64,000 bases of DNA from Chlorops oryzae (GCA_020466095.1 CM035807.1:114679624-114743623); one strand, 5' to 3'. Shown: positions 11,214 through 56,379, counted from the stretch's first letter. Made by a program: numbers and translations. Notes: generated by a model from the sequence alone, not told the origin.

Positions 11214-11980
11214 GAAATTTACGACAAATTTTTGAGATAAAAGAAATCGATTATAGCTGCGGATAAGTCATAAAAGTGTCAAAACATTAAGGATCATTAG
11301 GGGTCTTCCCTTAAACGTTTATTTGCCTCGAAAACTTCGAAAAATATTAAATCAAGAAGGCTTAGAAATTAATGAACGAAATTTTGTATGAAAAATTTTA
11401 CACTTTTACGATTTTAATCTTTTATTTTAAGGATACCCTAATTTACTTCTAAATTCTTATGAAACAAAATTAATGGCAAACTAAATTGATAATCAATAAA
11501 CTAGTAAAACAAATTTTTCGAATTCGGAATACAGATTAAACGCGACAATTTACTTATCTTAAAAAGGAAAAATAATCATCTATTTCTCAAAGTTAACTTA
11601 AAAATATACATAAAAAATAATTGAATTTTCAGAAAACATTAACTTAGATAATTGAAATACTAATCAGTAGAATATTGCCACTTGAACCGATTATTTCGTC
11701 AATTAAACACAAAGAAATTTTCTGGTGGTGAAGCAGTATAAATCTTATTACGGAAGCAATATGTTACTATTGTTTTGCTAAAAACTCAGCAACATAATAA
11801 CATTTTTCTCAATTTCTTCGGAAAACTCATATTAAAGAAGCAAATTTTCTCAATATTCAATCACAATATTTAGTCAATGCTAAGAAAATAAAAAAAAAAA
11901 AACAGTTGACTTTGAGCCTGTCGCACAGTTAACGAGTCCATAAAATTGTTGGACAAAAATAAAAGAAGTTGCCCTGGACC
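11214..11980. other. Intergenic, one short dispersed repeat
   Basis: 11298-11395 matches 36771-36865: GGGGTCTTCCCTTAAA, then TTTGCCTCGAAA and AAATCAAGAAGGC. No gene is recognised in the rest. Confidence 0.5.
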
Positions 11981-12407
11981 AATGAAATTCGGCATAGAAT
12001 ATTTCTTTGTACGAAATTTTAAAACGACGGTTAAACAAAATGCAATAAATAAAGGGAAGCATCTTTTCCATAATTTGTGTCCAAACTTTAAATTCCATTA
12101 AAGATATTACTCTTTAAGATAAATTAAAATTAATACGGGTAGGATACCACGTTAATTTTTAGTGTCACGCCCACCTTAAGTTAAGCAATTATGCCAGTTT
12201 TGAATCCCTCAAACTTTAACAATGGTGCGTAGCAACATTTATCCTTTTTTTCAACTCGGAACTGTTAAAATTTTGTATTGAATTTTGAATTTTAATATTT
12301 ATTTTTAATTATAGAGCATTGAATTTTGAATAACAACTTTGAGATACCACGAATAATATTAAAAAAAAGTCTTACATATTCAGGAAAAAACCTTATTGGA
12401 TTTCTTT
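11981..12407. repeat. Direct repeat of about 430 bp, copy A
   Basis: Begins AATGAAATTCGGCAT and runs through AATACGGGTAGGATACCACG and AGTGTCACGCCCAC to a poly-A-rich tail with CTTACATATTCAGGAAA. The second copy is at 12557-13009. Scattered indels separate the copies. Confidence 0.8.
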
Positions 12408-12556
12408 AATTAAATGAAAAATTAAAGACATAATGAGCCCTGCTAAAAATTTGTAAAAATTCGAAAACCTCATTTTTTGTGTGTACTCATTAAACGCTCT
12501 TAAATTAGGCTCTTTTTAGACACATAATTCGGAGCGCTCCAAAATTTGCTTGCTGG

Positions 12557-13009
12557 AATGAAATTCGGCATGGATATTTCTTTGTACGAAAATTTGAAAA
12601 AATCGGTCAAATCTAAACAGCTACCATCCATATAAAGGGAAGCATACTTTTCCATATTTGTGCGTCCAAACTTTAAATTCCACTTAAAGATCACTGCTAT
12701 CCTCCAAGATAATTTAAAATTAATACGGGTAGGATACCACGTTAATTTTTAGTGTCACGCCCACATCAAGTTAGTCAATAGGCCAGTTTTGAATCCTCTG
12801 TCAAACATATTTAACAATGTGGTGGCGATAGCAACAGCGTTTTTTCTTCCTTTTTTTTCAACTCGGAACTGTTAAAATTTTGTATTGAATTTTGAATTTT
12901 ATATTTATTTTTAATTATAGAGCATTGAATTTTGAATACACAACTTTGAGATACCACGTATATAAAAAAAAGTCTTACATATTCAGGAAAAACCTTTTGG
13001 GATTTTCTT
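12557..13009. repeat. Direct repeat of about 450 bp, copy B
   Basis: Tandem partner of 11981-12407, about 575 bases downstream, with the same word order. No open frame is shared by both copies, so it is non-coding. Confidence 0.8.
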
Positions 13010-13755
13010 AGCTAGAATATTGACTAATGACCATATAACAAATTTGTTCATTACGACATTTGGATTTTTAGATTTTTGTCGCTGCTCGTCACACTGTGCT
13101 TCGCTTTCCAGTGAACGTCATAATTTTTTTTTTTTTATTGATTTTTGACAAATGGCAAATTTCACGAGAAACGGTCCCACCCGTGACACCCTTGGCAGTC
13201 ATTCCGAGCATAAATTGCGTAATTTTAGTGCCTAATTATTTTTAAAGGCTTTCAAAAACTGAAATGTTTTGAAATCACGTCCATTTTCTTCATTAAAATG
13301 AGGTTAATCCTCAAAAATAAGTGTCACGAGTGGGACATGGAATGCCTTTTTTCTGAGGCGGTAAAAATTTCATACCAAAATAAATCTAATGTAATCTAAC
13401 CTCTATACAACAAACGTCATTGAAAAACAAATTATTTGATATAAGAATAATTTGTTGCTCTTGCTATCCGATTCATCGAGTCTTCACTGTATATGTTTGC
13501 ATCATATTGACTCCTAATGGAAAATAAAAATAAATCAAAAGAAGTCCGCAGACTTATTTGTGTCGTCTATTTGTTCTCGACTATCTTTGTTGAAATTAAA
13601 CAAATTTTATAAACAATAAGTAGTTGAGTATGTACTTGGTACAAGAGTACTTTCATTTAGTACTAAAAAAAAAGAGTACTTTAGTACCATTTCAACTGCA
13701 CTGCTTATTACAATAAAAAAAATTAATTAAATTATAAGATCATCACGACAAAGAA
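13010..13755. other. Intergenic upstream of the Rab gene
   Basis: AT-rich, with the 5' leader of the Rab gene presumably at its right end. I see no convincing core promoter motif. Confidence 0.4.
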
Positions 13756-14453
13756 ATGGCCAAATTAAGAATTCCAAAGCAGAAAGTAATTCTCTGCGGT
13801 GACTATGGAGTTGGTAAAAGTTCGCTCTTCCGTCGTTTCACGAATAACACATTCATCACAGATACCAGCAGGAAATCCACTCTAGGATTAGATCACATCG
13901 ACAAGGAGTATACAATGAATGGGAAACAAATTAAGGTATCAATTTCAAATTCCAAATATTCAATGGCATATATTTTGAAATTCCTCTCCGAAATAGTTAC
14001 AGCTTTGGGATACTGGTGGCATGGAGCGAGTGGCTTCTGTTACTTCATCTTATTATAAATTTGCTGAAGGTGCAATACTCGTTTTCGCATTGGACAATGC
14101 TGCGTCATTCCATTCGTTGTCACAGCATTTATTGGAAATTGTTACCTATGCGGAGAATGCCAAAATCTTTATATGTGGCAATAAATCCGATTTGGAAGGT
14201 CGCGAACCGGAAGTTAGTGATGCGGAAATTGAAGCGTTCTGCGAACAGTGTCATAGTCTAATAGCTGCTACCTATAAAACATCCTGTAAAGACTGGTGCG
14301 GGCATTGAAGAAATGTTTCAAGACATTTCGAGAACGTTAGTGAAGGCGAATCGATCGAAAATGGAACTACAGGAGCTGGAACAGCAGAGCTTTCAAGTTG
14401 AAATGGCATCTGATGCAATTAATGAGGAACCATCTTCTTCTTGTGTTTGCTAG
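13756..14453 (+). pseudogene. Rab-type small GTPase gene with a one-base insertion (probably functional in life)
   Basis: Membrane-traffic GTPase. Exon 1 is 13756-13935 and exon 2 is 13997-14453. The 61 nt intron uses AAG|GTATCA and ATAG|TTACAG, which restores the LQLWDTGG register. Visible motifs: P-loop GDYGVGKSS (about 15-23), WDTGGME (about 64-70), NKSD in CGNKSDLEG, TSCK as the third guanine-binding loop, and a C-terminal CVC for double prenylation. Exon 2 is 457 nt, one too long: an extra base near 14286-14292 (GTAAAGAC) shifts the frame just before the GAGIEEMF helix. Removing it would give 211 residues, normal for a Rab. The switch II Gln of WDTAGQE is replaced by Met. It resembles the fly RabX6 class, but I do not claim that name. 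Confidence 0.8.
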
Positions 14454-15559
14454 CAATTGGGGAACGTGGAGTTTGCCTAAAGTGTGCGGAATGCATGCAT
14501 TAAAAGCATACGAACCAAACTCCAGCGAAAATCCCGGCTTTGTAGTACACGGGTTGTCTGTTAATTTACCGAAAAGAGTGTTGTGCTATATTGACTTTAT
14601 GTTGAAGCTTTAATTGTATTTTGAATTGCAGACCAAAAAGGCGAGGTGAATTACAGGAAACATTCATCAAGGAGTCCGAATTGAGGAATGAGCTCTAAAA
14701 CTTGCAAAACCAAAACCAACACTTCTTTTTTTTACCACATTCAATCAGGGAAATTGAATGCTAGTCGCAACTTTATACCAAGGATGGTTTATTGTACAAC
14801 TTTGGCCTGCATATAAGAACCACCTGAACAGGGAGAAATGTATTACGGCTTCAAGGATAAAGCATTTAAATGATGAGAAATCAAAAGAGATAAATTACTT
14901 ATAAATGTTGTTAGTCGTTTGTAGTTTTATGTGTAATATCAGTGTGTTTATACTTGTATTTTTGTAATGTGTAGACCTGAAGGTCGCTTATAAAAGTCGC
15001 TTATGATGATTCAGGAGAGTTTCCTCAAACTATCCATTCGATCATAATGTATTATAGGATAAAACTTAGGTAAAATAAGAGTCGTGTTTTCGATGCTTAA
15101 ATACAATTTTAATTCCAATATATACAATATTAGCAAAGCCATTAACATGAAAAAGGCGCTCGCTGTAACATTAAAATAAAATACGTTTTCATTTTGATAT
15201 ATTTTAATATCCAGGCATATACTTAATAAGAGCAAATTGATTGTTATTAACTAGTATTAAGATTACTTGATAGTTTTGTTACATTCATATTCAATTTAAA
15301 GCCGCATAAGCCAAAATGTCAATAAGATAAGCTAATAACAACGAGAATTCTGTAACATCATTCCTAAACACTCCTTTAAAAACAAAAAAAATATAAGACT
15401 AGCTAAACGACAAAGGAATGTGTGTAATTACAATTTTTAATAAATACTTATCTACAATTAAAATTTAAGTGGGTCATAGGATTATATGAAAAAGTGGGAG
15501 TACAGCGAATATTAAGCATATCCATATGATTATAATTTAAAATATATATACACAGTGGT
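14454..15559. other. 3' flanks of the convergent Rab and Vti1a genes
   Basis: No further gene is recognised. It contains the 3' untranslated regions of the two convergent genes. Short open frames here lack motifs. Confidence 0.5.
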
Positions 15560-16244
15560 TCATGATTGTGATTTGGACGTTGGCGCAAAAGTCAAATAAA
15601 GGCTCACAGCCACAGCAATGACGAAACAAACTCCCACCGTGTAGAGGACAACTTTCTGTCTCAAAGCACGCAGCATCATTGAATTTAGTGTCCTGGAAGC
15701 ACGTCCGAGGTCAGCGTTTGTCTCACGTAAACGTGTACGCGCACCTTGAAGCGTTTCCCTCTGATGATGCAAATCATTAAGAACTTGAGTGCCCAGTGCT
15801 TCAGTTTCCAATGCGACCCGATAGCCTTCGGTTAGTCTATTGCCTGTACGTTCAATACGTTCCGAGTTATCTAGCAATCGTTGTCGCTGATCATTCGCTA
15901 TGGAGACATCATCATAGTAATCGCTATCGCCACCAATATCCAATGTTGTGTGTGCAGCTTTCGTCGATCCGATCTCCTTGGCCTTCCGGTACTCGGCATG
16001 CAGACGTTTCAGTTCGGCTTGAGCGCAATTTAATTTACTTGTGGCAGCTGCTCGTCGTCCTGCATTCAAATCACGTATTTCAAGGCCGATTTGCTCCAAA
16101 AGTTCATTAGCCTCCGAGAGTTGATGCATCGACTTTTGAGCAAAATTCATTTCTCGATTGAAATTGATTGTGTTTTCCAATATTCCCTGTTATCTCGGCG
16201 ATTAAGGCCGCGTACTCCTGTTCGTATTTTTCCAAGAGTGACAT
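15560..16244 (-). pseudogene. Vti1a: Vti1a, Qb-SNARE, with a one-base insertion (probably functional in life)
   Basis: SNARE of Golgi and endosomal vesicle fusion. Reading starts at ATG 16244 with MSLLEKYEQEYAALIAEIT, the N-terminal helical (Habc-like) domain. The frame breaks near 16115-16128, where TCAACTCTCG carries one base too many, and then resumes at SEANELLEQIGLE. The length of 685 nt is 3n+1, consistent with a single insertion; the corrected length is about 227 residues, as in the family. The SNARE helix (about 130-195) has QRQRLLDNSERIERTGNRL, and the zero-layer Gln is in the LHHQRETL segment. A single tail anchor (VVLYTVGVCFVIAVAVSLYL) precedes a short lumenal end. The nearer ATG (MENTINFN) is out of register with the conserved N-terminus and is not the start. 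Confidence 0.85.
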
Positions 16245-18277
16245 GTTTGCTCCTGTAGTTCTACACTTTCCTTTCTCTATTGTCTTGGATTACACCTGAT
16301 TATACTCATGATTGAATGGACACAGACAAACCTACACTGATTGTCAAAAATAAATTGTACTGCGCATTTACGTCACAGAAGAGCTCAACTGTTTGATTTC
16401 TTTACATTTCGTAGGGAATTTTATGAAATACAATATGTATATATGTATATATATGATTAAATTGTATTTTGTTGAAACTTCATAAAATGCTACATAGATT
16501 ATGGTGCTGATAATTAAGAAACTTTTTTTTGTATTTTGGTTGCCTTTCGCGATAGGCGTTCGGTTTGCGACAATAATTTAGTATTGTAGGAATCGCAATC
16601 GTCGTTCATATTAAGCGACAAATCAATAGCTTACACACCAATATTTTCGCGGTATCGATACTTTAATTTCGGTATTTACTCATAATGATTTGTTCACTTG
16701 ATTAGTGTATAATTTGGGGCGGTTTTACCTTTGAGGGACTTTTTCGATTCATTTGAAATGGTATTTTTTCGTAAGCATTTTCCTACGGGAAGGGAAAGAG
16801 ATTTTTCATAAATTGTCATTAAGTTAAATCCTTCGCAATATTATTGTCAGTTCATGAAAAAACGATAATATTATAATTCCACTCTAAAACTCTTTTCCAC
16901 TAAACCACATAGACTAAAATTCAGTAGTATCTTCTAAATTTAAAACTATACCAACAATGGTAGATCATATGAATTATTTTGAAAATCTGACCACTTAGAA
17001 CTAAATCCCTAGATCTACGCCCATGGTTTATGCTGTAAATACCAAGATCATAAAAATTTGCTTATATCGTCATGAGCAGAGATACATACCATGTAATGAT
17101 ACTTTTGGATTCGTATTTTAGTGTATCGATACTTGATCTCGATAATTAAATGATTGTACTGTATCGATATATTCATGGTATCGTTTCAACATATGTCGCG
17201 AATAGGACGTAGTTTGCGACTAATAATTTAGTATCGTAGGAATCGCAATCGTTCGATTCAATATATAAAAGTACTACATTTTACATTGAACGATTGTCGC
17301 CTAACGACTCACTGATTTTTGCGTTTGATTGCAAGGCGAGGAAGAGAAATGAAGTCGGTCAAAATCGTTTGTACTAGCCATGTCGTTCAGATTTACCAAT
17401 GCGAATTTGACAGTTGCCTTTCGCCTTCGAATAGAACGAGAAAATCAGTTTCAAAGAATCGATGTTCGAATATCATTTTTTATGATGTCTGAATCCATCT
17501 ATTTTAATTTATATATTTTAAAATTGCGTCAGCAAACCACATTTTGATTCACTTAATTCGCATAACCAATAAACGAGTATATCTTGCAAATTGAGTTAGA
17601 CAACACGCAGAAGACAATTTCAAAAGGGAATTTGAAAAAATCGTTGTGAATCGCGTCGATATCGTTCAATTAAAAGTAGACTAAGCGACAAATCTGTAAG
17701 CAAAAGTACATCGATGTTTCGATATATCGATATATTTTGCCCATGCCTACCCTGCGGCAATGAACAATAAAAGGAATTTAAATTGTTGTGTAGCAAAGAA
17801 GTCGGAGTGCAATCGCGAGAGAAAGTTAACAAAATCATCCATCGAGCTAACTAATATGATCGTAGTACTTATTTAGGGAATTGCAAAACAAATTTTATTG
17901 ATTTCCAATTGTGTGTGTGCGTTTTCTGTTGCGAATGCAAAAAAAAAAAAAATAAAAAAATAAAAACAACAAAATGTGGACAAGCACATCAGCATTAGTT
18001 TTAAAAGCGAAGCAAAAGTGAAATTCCACGTTCGATTCGAATACATCGCAATACATTTAATACCTATAGAACACATTTCGTAAAAAGGAGACTCGCTTTT
18101 CCTTTTGCTAAATCAATTACTCATCGAGTCGGTCGGTCTTATACGTCACAGTCGTTTTGTATACCTTCGTATCGGTATCGCTTCGTTCGAGTGAGAGTCC
18201 TTCCGTTTGCAAGGGCAAAGTCGCAATTTATCCATCATTCCATAAAACAGGGAAGTAAATCGGCACAAATCATCACG
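16245..18277. promoter_or_regulatory. Divergent intergenic region between Vti1a and NPC1
   Basis: About 2 kb that must hold both promoters. It has many CGATA words and a direct repeat at 16545-16602 and 17195-17251 (both with GTAGGAATCGCAATCG after TTTGCGAC). No TATA-initiator pair stands out, as expected for housekeeping genes. A long A-run lies at 17938-17970. Confidence 0.45.
17725..17732. promoter_or_regulatory. DRE-like site TATCGATA
   Basis: The exact palindrome TATCGATA, the site bound by DREF in Drosophila housekeeping promoters, lies about 550 bases upstream of the NPC1 ATG. Function is inferred from sequence and position only. Confidence 0.4.
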
Positions 18278-50227
<31,950 letters not shown>

Positions 50228-50849
50228 ACAAAAAAAAATTTTCATTACTAAAAGCACACGGCAGAGAGTTTCAAAACCAAAAAATAATACTTACACACAT
50301 ACATACATGCATGAATAGAAAACCTCACTTTCGCACCTGATATGTTAAAAACAAGAGAAAAGAAAAATGTGAAAACAAAATAAGAACATCAAATCATATT
50401 TATAAAAACAATGAATGTGTTTAGAAACAATTGAAAAATAATAATAATAATAATAATAATATTACATTAATTTAGACAAAAAAAAAAAAATAAAAATAGA
50501 GCGAGCAATGGCAATGTAAAAACTATTCAAGCGGCGAAGAAAAGTGTTGTGAACAGAGTTCATATTTAATTTTTATTATACATACATATATATCTTTTTT
50601 TTTCTTTGAACATATACCTATATTTTTCCTGTGAAATCAATCATACTGTTTATAATTGTTATAATATATTATATGATATATGCTGCTCGAATACAACAAG
50701 AAAAAAATAATAGAAAAGAAAAAAAAACTCTATTTGGAAACCACCTAACCACCTTTAAATGCCATTCTTCTGTTCAAAATAAGAACTCTATAAAAAAAGA
50801 TTTTTTTGTTCTATCCTGTTTTCAGCGATATTCATTTATGTGTTCCCAC
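50228..50849. other. NPC1 3' untranslated region, probable
   Basis: AT-rich with ATA microsatellites (AATAATAATA near 50440) and several AATAAA words. No gene. Confidence 0.45.
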
Positions 50850-51762
50850 CAGACCTGTTAAATAATGATTATTTAATTAATGATTAATTAATCAGATTAT
50901 TTTTTTCTTATGAGTGAAATAGTGATTATTTAATGATTATTTTTGTATGACCTATATTAATCAATGATTGCGATTACCAAATAATCATGAAATAATCATG
51001 ATTATTTTAGATTAATGAAAAAAATCAGAAAAAATCAAAAAATAATCAAAAAAATAATCCCGATTAATTTTAGATTATTTTTGAATATTTTTGATTTTTT
51101 TTTTTTGATTATTTTTGATTTTTCCTGATTATTTTTGGGTTTTTTGATTTTTTTTTGATTAATTTTGATTTGTTCTGATTTTTTTTATTAATTTTAATTA
51201 TTTTCAATTTGTAATTGAATATAATTAAATGTAGTACAGCGAGGGGCCCATATGTCCTTGCCTATGACATCGCAATGTAAAATTCGCCTCTCGAAAGTAT
51301 TGCCGGTGGTTTGACGAGGGGTGGTCCTAACCACAGGTGGCCGGTGAATTCACTTGTCCGTTGCCGGTCCCACGGACTATAGGGAAACTTTGGAAAAACG
51401 ATATTATTCAAATACAAATTGAAAATAATTAAAATTAATAAAAAAATCAGAACAAATCAAAAATAATCAAAAAAAAATCAAAAAACCCAAAAATAATCAG
51501 GAAAAATCAAAAATAATCAAAAAAAAAATCAAAAATATTCAAAAATAATCTAAAATTAATCGGGATTATTTTTTTGATTATTTTTTGATTTTTTCTGATT
51601 TTTTTCATTAATCTGAAATAGTCCTGATTATTTCACGATTATTTTGGTAATCGCAATCATTAATAATCAAAAATTTCAAGAAGTTAAATTAATAATGATT
51701 ATGGATTAAAAAAAGAACAATAATTCATGATTATTAATCTTAATCGGGATTTAACAGGTCTG
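50850..51762. mobile_element. 913 bp hAT-type foldback element
   Basis: Ends CAGACCTGTTAAAT and ATTTAACAGGTCTG, with an exact 8 bp target duplication GTTCCCAC (50842-50849 and 51763-51770). Both halves are long inverted arms of AAAAATAATCAAAAA words around a unique centre (about 51225-51400). Non-coding. Confidence 0.88.
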
Positions 51763-51794
51763 GTTCCCACCCACAAGACAAATTGTCACAATCA

Positions 51795-51907
51795 GGCATG
51801 CTCTAGAAATCTAATCCGAATAAAAAAATTCGAATTCAATGTGATTTCAATAAAAATTTCAGCTATTTCGAATTTTTTTTATGGGGATTCGATTTCTAGA
51901 GCATGCC
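51795..51907. mobile_element. 113 bp palindromic MITE
   Basis: GGCATGCTCTAGAAATC on the left and GATTTCTAGAGCATGCC on the right, with GAATTCGAA-type words in the centre. Confidence 0.8.
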
Positions 51908-54900
51908 CCATAGTCTGAGTTCGATTGATTAACATTAACAATGAGCCTTTTCGAATGCTTTAGTTTTGTATTTAAAATTGATCCACACTTTGACTCTGTT
52001 CACGAAAAATGGTACATTGAATGACTTTAAGTGCCTTCTATCAATTGTACTAAAATCAAAGCTTAAGAAAAGATCTTCTAGGGGGTCCACACAAGCAATT
52101 GTGAGAGGTTTTCCAAAAAAAAAAAAAATTGTTTTGTATTCTTTTTTTTTTTGTTATATGATTGGCCTCGAAAACATTCCAATCTAATGAATCTCATAAA
52201 AAATTTAAAAACTATTGTTTTTTTCAGAATCTCGATAAAGACTTTAAAGCTAAGTAAATGGACTATAATAAAAAAAAATATAAAAAAATTTAAAAAAAGG
52301 AATTATTATTATTATTATTTTTTATTTGTACAACTCTCTCTCATATTGCTGATTTGTGGAATTCTCGACTTAGCTTTGGCAGTAAAGATGAGAAGGAGAA
52401 GTAATATTCTCCTCGCTTGTTCTTCACGCCAACTAAGTATAGAATTTCTGAATAAAATTTGCTGTGTGTTAAACTAGGAAACCTCTTTCAAAATGGTTTT
52501 GTTCCAAGCTTTAATTGTTTGCATTTTCGAAATCTTATCTTTATAACAAATTAAATGCTTTACATATGTATGTATCTTTTTTGAAATTTCGCTGAAAACA
52601 GCTTGAGCTCAAAATCTTAACTCTTAGTGAAATAAAACTGTTTTGATATTAAAAATATATTTAAATAGGGAAAAATTGAAGTTTTTATAAAAGTAAAAAT
52701 TGTATAATAAGAATACAAAGTATCACATGAAGTATTTTAGTTTTTTTTTCTCCTTTGGTTTTAGCAACATAACGTGGCCTTTATAGAAACATTGATGTCA
52801 GTATGCTAACATATTTTGGAAGTTGCATATTGCACAGCGTCAGATTGAGCGGTCTGTAGTAAATTTGTTATTTGAAAAGAAAGCTTATGAATGAAATACA
52901 TAACATGAAACTAAAGACTTAAAAGAATAATTGCAGAGGGACACTTATGAATTTTATATGAGAGAAATAGTGTTTCTGTGAATTTATGCAGACGATTAAT
53001 CATATTTTCTTATTATTTTCCATTTTAAGTGCAAGATTGAATCTCATATGCATCCATAAATATGTATATGTCTTATAATTAAAGTAAAAAAACGAACAAA
53101 AAACAAACAAAAAAACAAACAAAAATAAGAATAAAATGATAAATAAAAATAAGATAAAAATTCTAAGCTATCTTTGTATGTAAGGAAAAAGTGTGTCGCA
53201 AAAAATATGAAACTAATAATATAAATGTACTGAAAACACGAAGACGTGTATATGTAGATGTTATATGCTTTAGAACTTCGATTCGAAATCAACTCTAATT
53301 ACGATATCTTTAGGTCATTAAAAAAAAATCCAATTTATCCAAAAGGCTTTTATGTTAACAATCTTTTATGAATAAAATATGATTGCAATTAGAATTATGC
53401 ATAGTTAATTAAGTTGTTGCTCAAATCCTATCGAAAGTGAAAACTTGAAACTCTTGCAGTGCATCTTCGCTTGTCATCGATTGCTAGGTTATTCCATGGA
53501 ATAAGAGTGGATAATTTGGATTCAGAAAAATGAACAATTTTTATCATAATTTCACTTTCGATAGGAGTAATCAGCACTTATACAAATTCTTGAAACAGGT
53601 TTCAAAAATATTTTAATTTAAATATTTCTAGCTCGAAATTTAATTCTGCTGCCTTTGCCTATCAAAATATACGTTAGTATTTTGTTAAAGTAAGAACTTT
53701 GATTATTTAGTTTTAATCAGTAGCAAAATTTTTTTTTTTTAGTATTAAAACCTCTTAGGGGACTGCCACGTTTCTTGAATAAAAAGTTCTATTGTTTTGC
53801 AAAAATCATTTTTTTTTTACCAAGCAACATATTGAATATCCGCTGCCATGAAAAGATGACTGGTAATATGGCTTAACGAATGGAATGGGCATATAAATAA
53901 AACAAGACAACTTTTGTTTTAAACTTTTGCTTAGGCGGTCCACTCAAGGTGACTTTCCCCCCATAACAAAGATTTTTAGGAGCATTAAGAAACAATTGTT
54001 TTTGAAAGGTAAAAAAAACTTGTTTCGCAACTAAATATTTAAAAAAAAAACAAACCCTTAAACCGAAAGAGTTTTTTTTCTTCTCCATAATATAGCAACT
54101 AAATAAAATCGATTTGTAAATTTAGTTTACTGGAATATGTTTTCGTTTTGGTTCTTTTACACGTTTATCTTTGAAGCACTTTTTATATGTTGTCGTTCAA
54201 TTTTATTAAGCACACCAACGTCACTCGTCCGCCGAAATGCAATTTTCAAGAATGAAAATGTGCTCTTCGTGAAAAAGTATTTTTTTTAAAGGAACTTTTT
54301 TTTGATTAGAAAAGTTATTGATTTTTTAGAAGAGAGCGTTCTTTTCTCGTTTATATCACATTGTTGCCAAGTAAACTGAAAAGTGAGATTTTAATATCGC
54401 AAAAATATGTATCGGAAAATGGTATTCGGCGTATGTCTTTTCACTTGAAATTCGTTTTTCGAAGAATGATTTAAATTTTCTTGGTGAAAATGTCTGAAAT
54501 TCTTTTACGATTGAAAATGCACATTTGAAGAGCTTGAAAGTGTTCATTTTTTGTTTGTTTTATATTTATATTTATCTTATATGTGACGGCATATGTCGCT
54601 ATATGTACATACAAACATACATATTATGCAAATTTTATTTCGTTTCTTTTATTTTTCGTTCAACTATTGTGCTAGTGATAGAAAGTATTTGTGTCTTTTA
54701 CTCTTACAAGAATTTAGGGTCGCTATTACAAAATTTTGTTCGAATTAAAATACAAAAAAAAAAGAATTATTATATTTTGAATCATATGTATATGTGTACG
54801 TTAAAATATATATTCTTTGTAAATTGTATAACAAAAAAAAATTTAGATATATAAAAATAGTAAAGGAAAAGAAAAACAATTGTTAGATTTTGCCTTAACT

Positions 54901-55444
54901 CCTTGAATGTATACGCAAAAATTATATATAATTTTTTTTCATAACAGCTTTCTCTCCATTTTCATTGCCGCTGCGCAAAACCTTAAAGAATAATTCAAGA
55001 AAATTAAAAAAATTATTAAATAATAAAATGCTTAATTTAATCTAAAGGATTCTTCTACTTTAAGTAGTAAACAAACAAACAAACAAAATGAAGCCTTTAA
55101 CTAATGTTTTATGCCAGTGGTTATAAGGTTCCCGGTTATGGATGCTGTTGCAGTTTTAAGAATAACTATTTTGATTTTTATTTAAATCTTAAAGCTTCGA
55201 AATAAGTATAAGTCCTTTTTAATGTTAAACGAAAATAATGTTAATGAAATTTTCTGTTCAAATATGAAATCATCCACTGACAACTATTTATAAATGTGTA
55301 TCAAAAATTATATGATATAAACTTTTTAATATAGATTATTTGTGTAAATTCCTGCATTTGATTTTATTTCATTGGTGATCGTACGTGTCCAATTATTATG
55401 ATCGCTTTAATGATAATATTTGAGTTTTGTCTTTAGTTTAATAT
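51908..55444. other. Intergenic, nothing recognised
   Basis: About 3.5 kb of AT-rich sequence with many homopolymers and short A/C-rich runs (53095-53130). Open frames are short and motif-free. Confidence 0.5.
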
Positions 55445-56035
55445 ATGTACGTTGCAGTAAATCCCAGCAAGACCGAGCTCGTCCTTTTCACTAGGAAACA
55501 TAAAATTCCGGATTTTCGAACACCCAACCTGGACGGGGTATCACTCGTCGTCTCTGAAAGGGTGAGATATTTTTTGGTCTCTTATTGGATAGGAAGCTTA
55601 ACTGGGGACCAAACTTGGACGGACGTGTTAAAAAAGCCGAAGTCGCACTTTACTGTTGGAAAACGTTGGGGTCTACCCGCACGTACTGTTCGATGGATCT
55701 TTTCTGCCATTATCAGACCGATTCTCCTTTATGGATGTACTTTCTGATGGACAGCAATAGATAAAATCTCTATAGCTAAGAAGTTGGATAGGATTCAGAG
55801 AATTGCCCTTGTGGGTACTACCGGAGCTCTGGGATCCACCCCCACTATGGCTCTGAATGTGATCCTTAATTTATTACCGCCTGACATTGCGGCAAAACGA
55901 TCTGCAATCATTTCTTCCCTGCGCCTGAGGGAGACGGATATCAGAGGTAGGAATTCGAATCTTCCACTACCGGCTGTTATCAGCAACATTCCCGAAAAAA
56001 CGGATTACTGTGTACCTATGGTTAACTGAGAAAAA
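55445..56035 (+). pseudogene. R1-like non-LTR reverse transcriptase, C-terminal fragment
   Basis: VNPSKTELVLFTRKHKIPDF, then LDGVSLVVSERVRYF, WGLPARTVRWIFSAIIRPIL with LLYG, and after a stop RIQRIALVGTTGALGSTPTM. These are the ordered blocks after the polymerase fingers of R1-like elements. Several shifts and a stop near 55746 show decay. Neither RNase H nor the N-terminal reverse transcriptase is present. Confidence 0.8.
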
Positions 56036-56379
56036 CCGTTCCGGATCTTTATTCCCTCGAGAGAAGACTGAAGCGGAGGATTGAACCTGAACTAGGTTTT
56101 TACGTCACGAATTTCTGATAGAGGGCTTTGAGTGGGCGTAGCACAAAAAGTAGGCGTGGCAGCGTTACGAAGTTAAACTTTTACAACTTTGGGGCACATC
56201 AGAAAACATATCGAGTAAAGGTGTTATAGTCAGGCGAGCCTTACAATAGCAATACCCGACACAGACACACATGATCAAAAAATTTTGAATATCAAGAGGT
56301 GTTTAAGGCCATAAGGGGGCCCATATGCCGACTTTTGTTAAATTTCTTTATGGAAACCGCCCTTTTGCCACTCCCACTT

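Noticed and set aside
16127..16180. MENTINFN as the start of Vti1a
   Set aside because: That frame replaces the conserved N-terminus. The conserved start MSLLEKYEQ at 16244 is present in the next frame, separated by one extra base.
18191..18277. Upstream GTG start for NPC1
   Set aside because: A fly gene should use ATG; 18278 is the first in-frame ATG and leads straight into the signal peptide.
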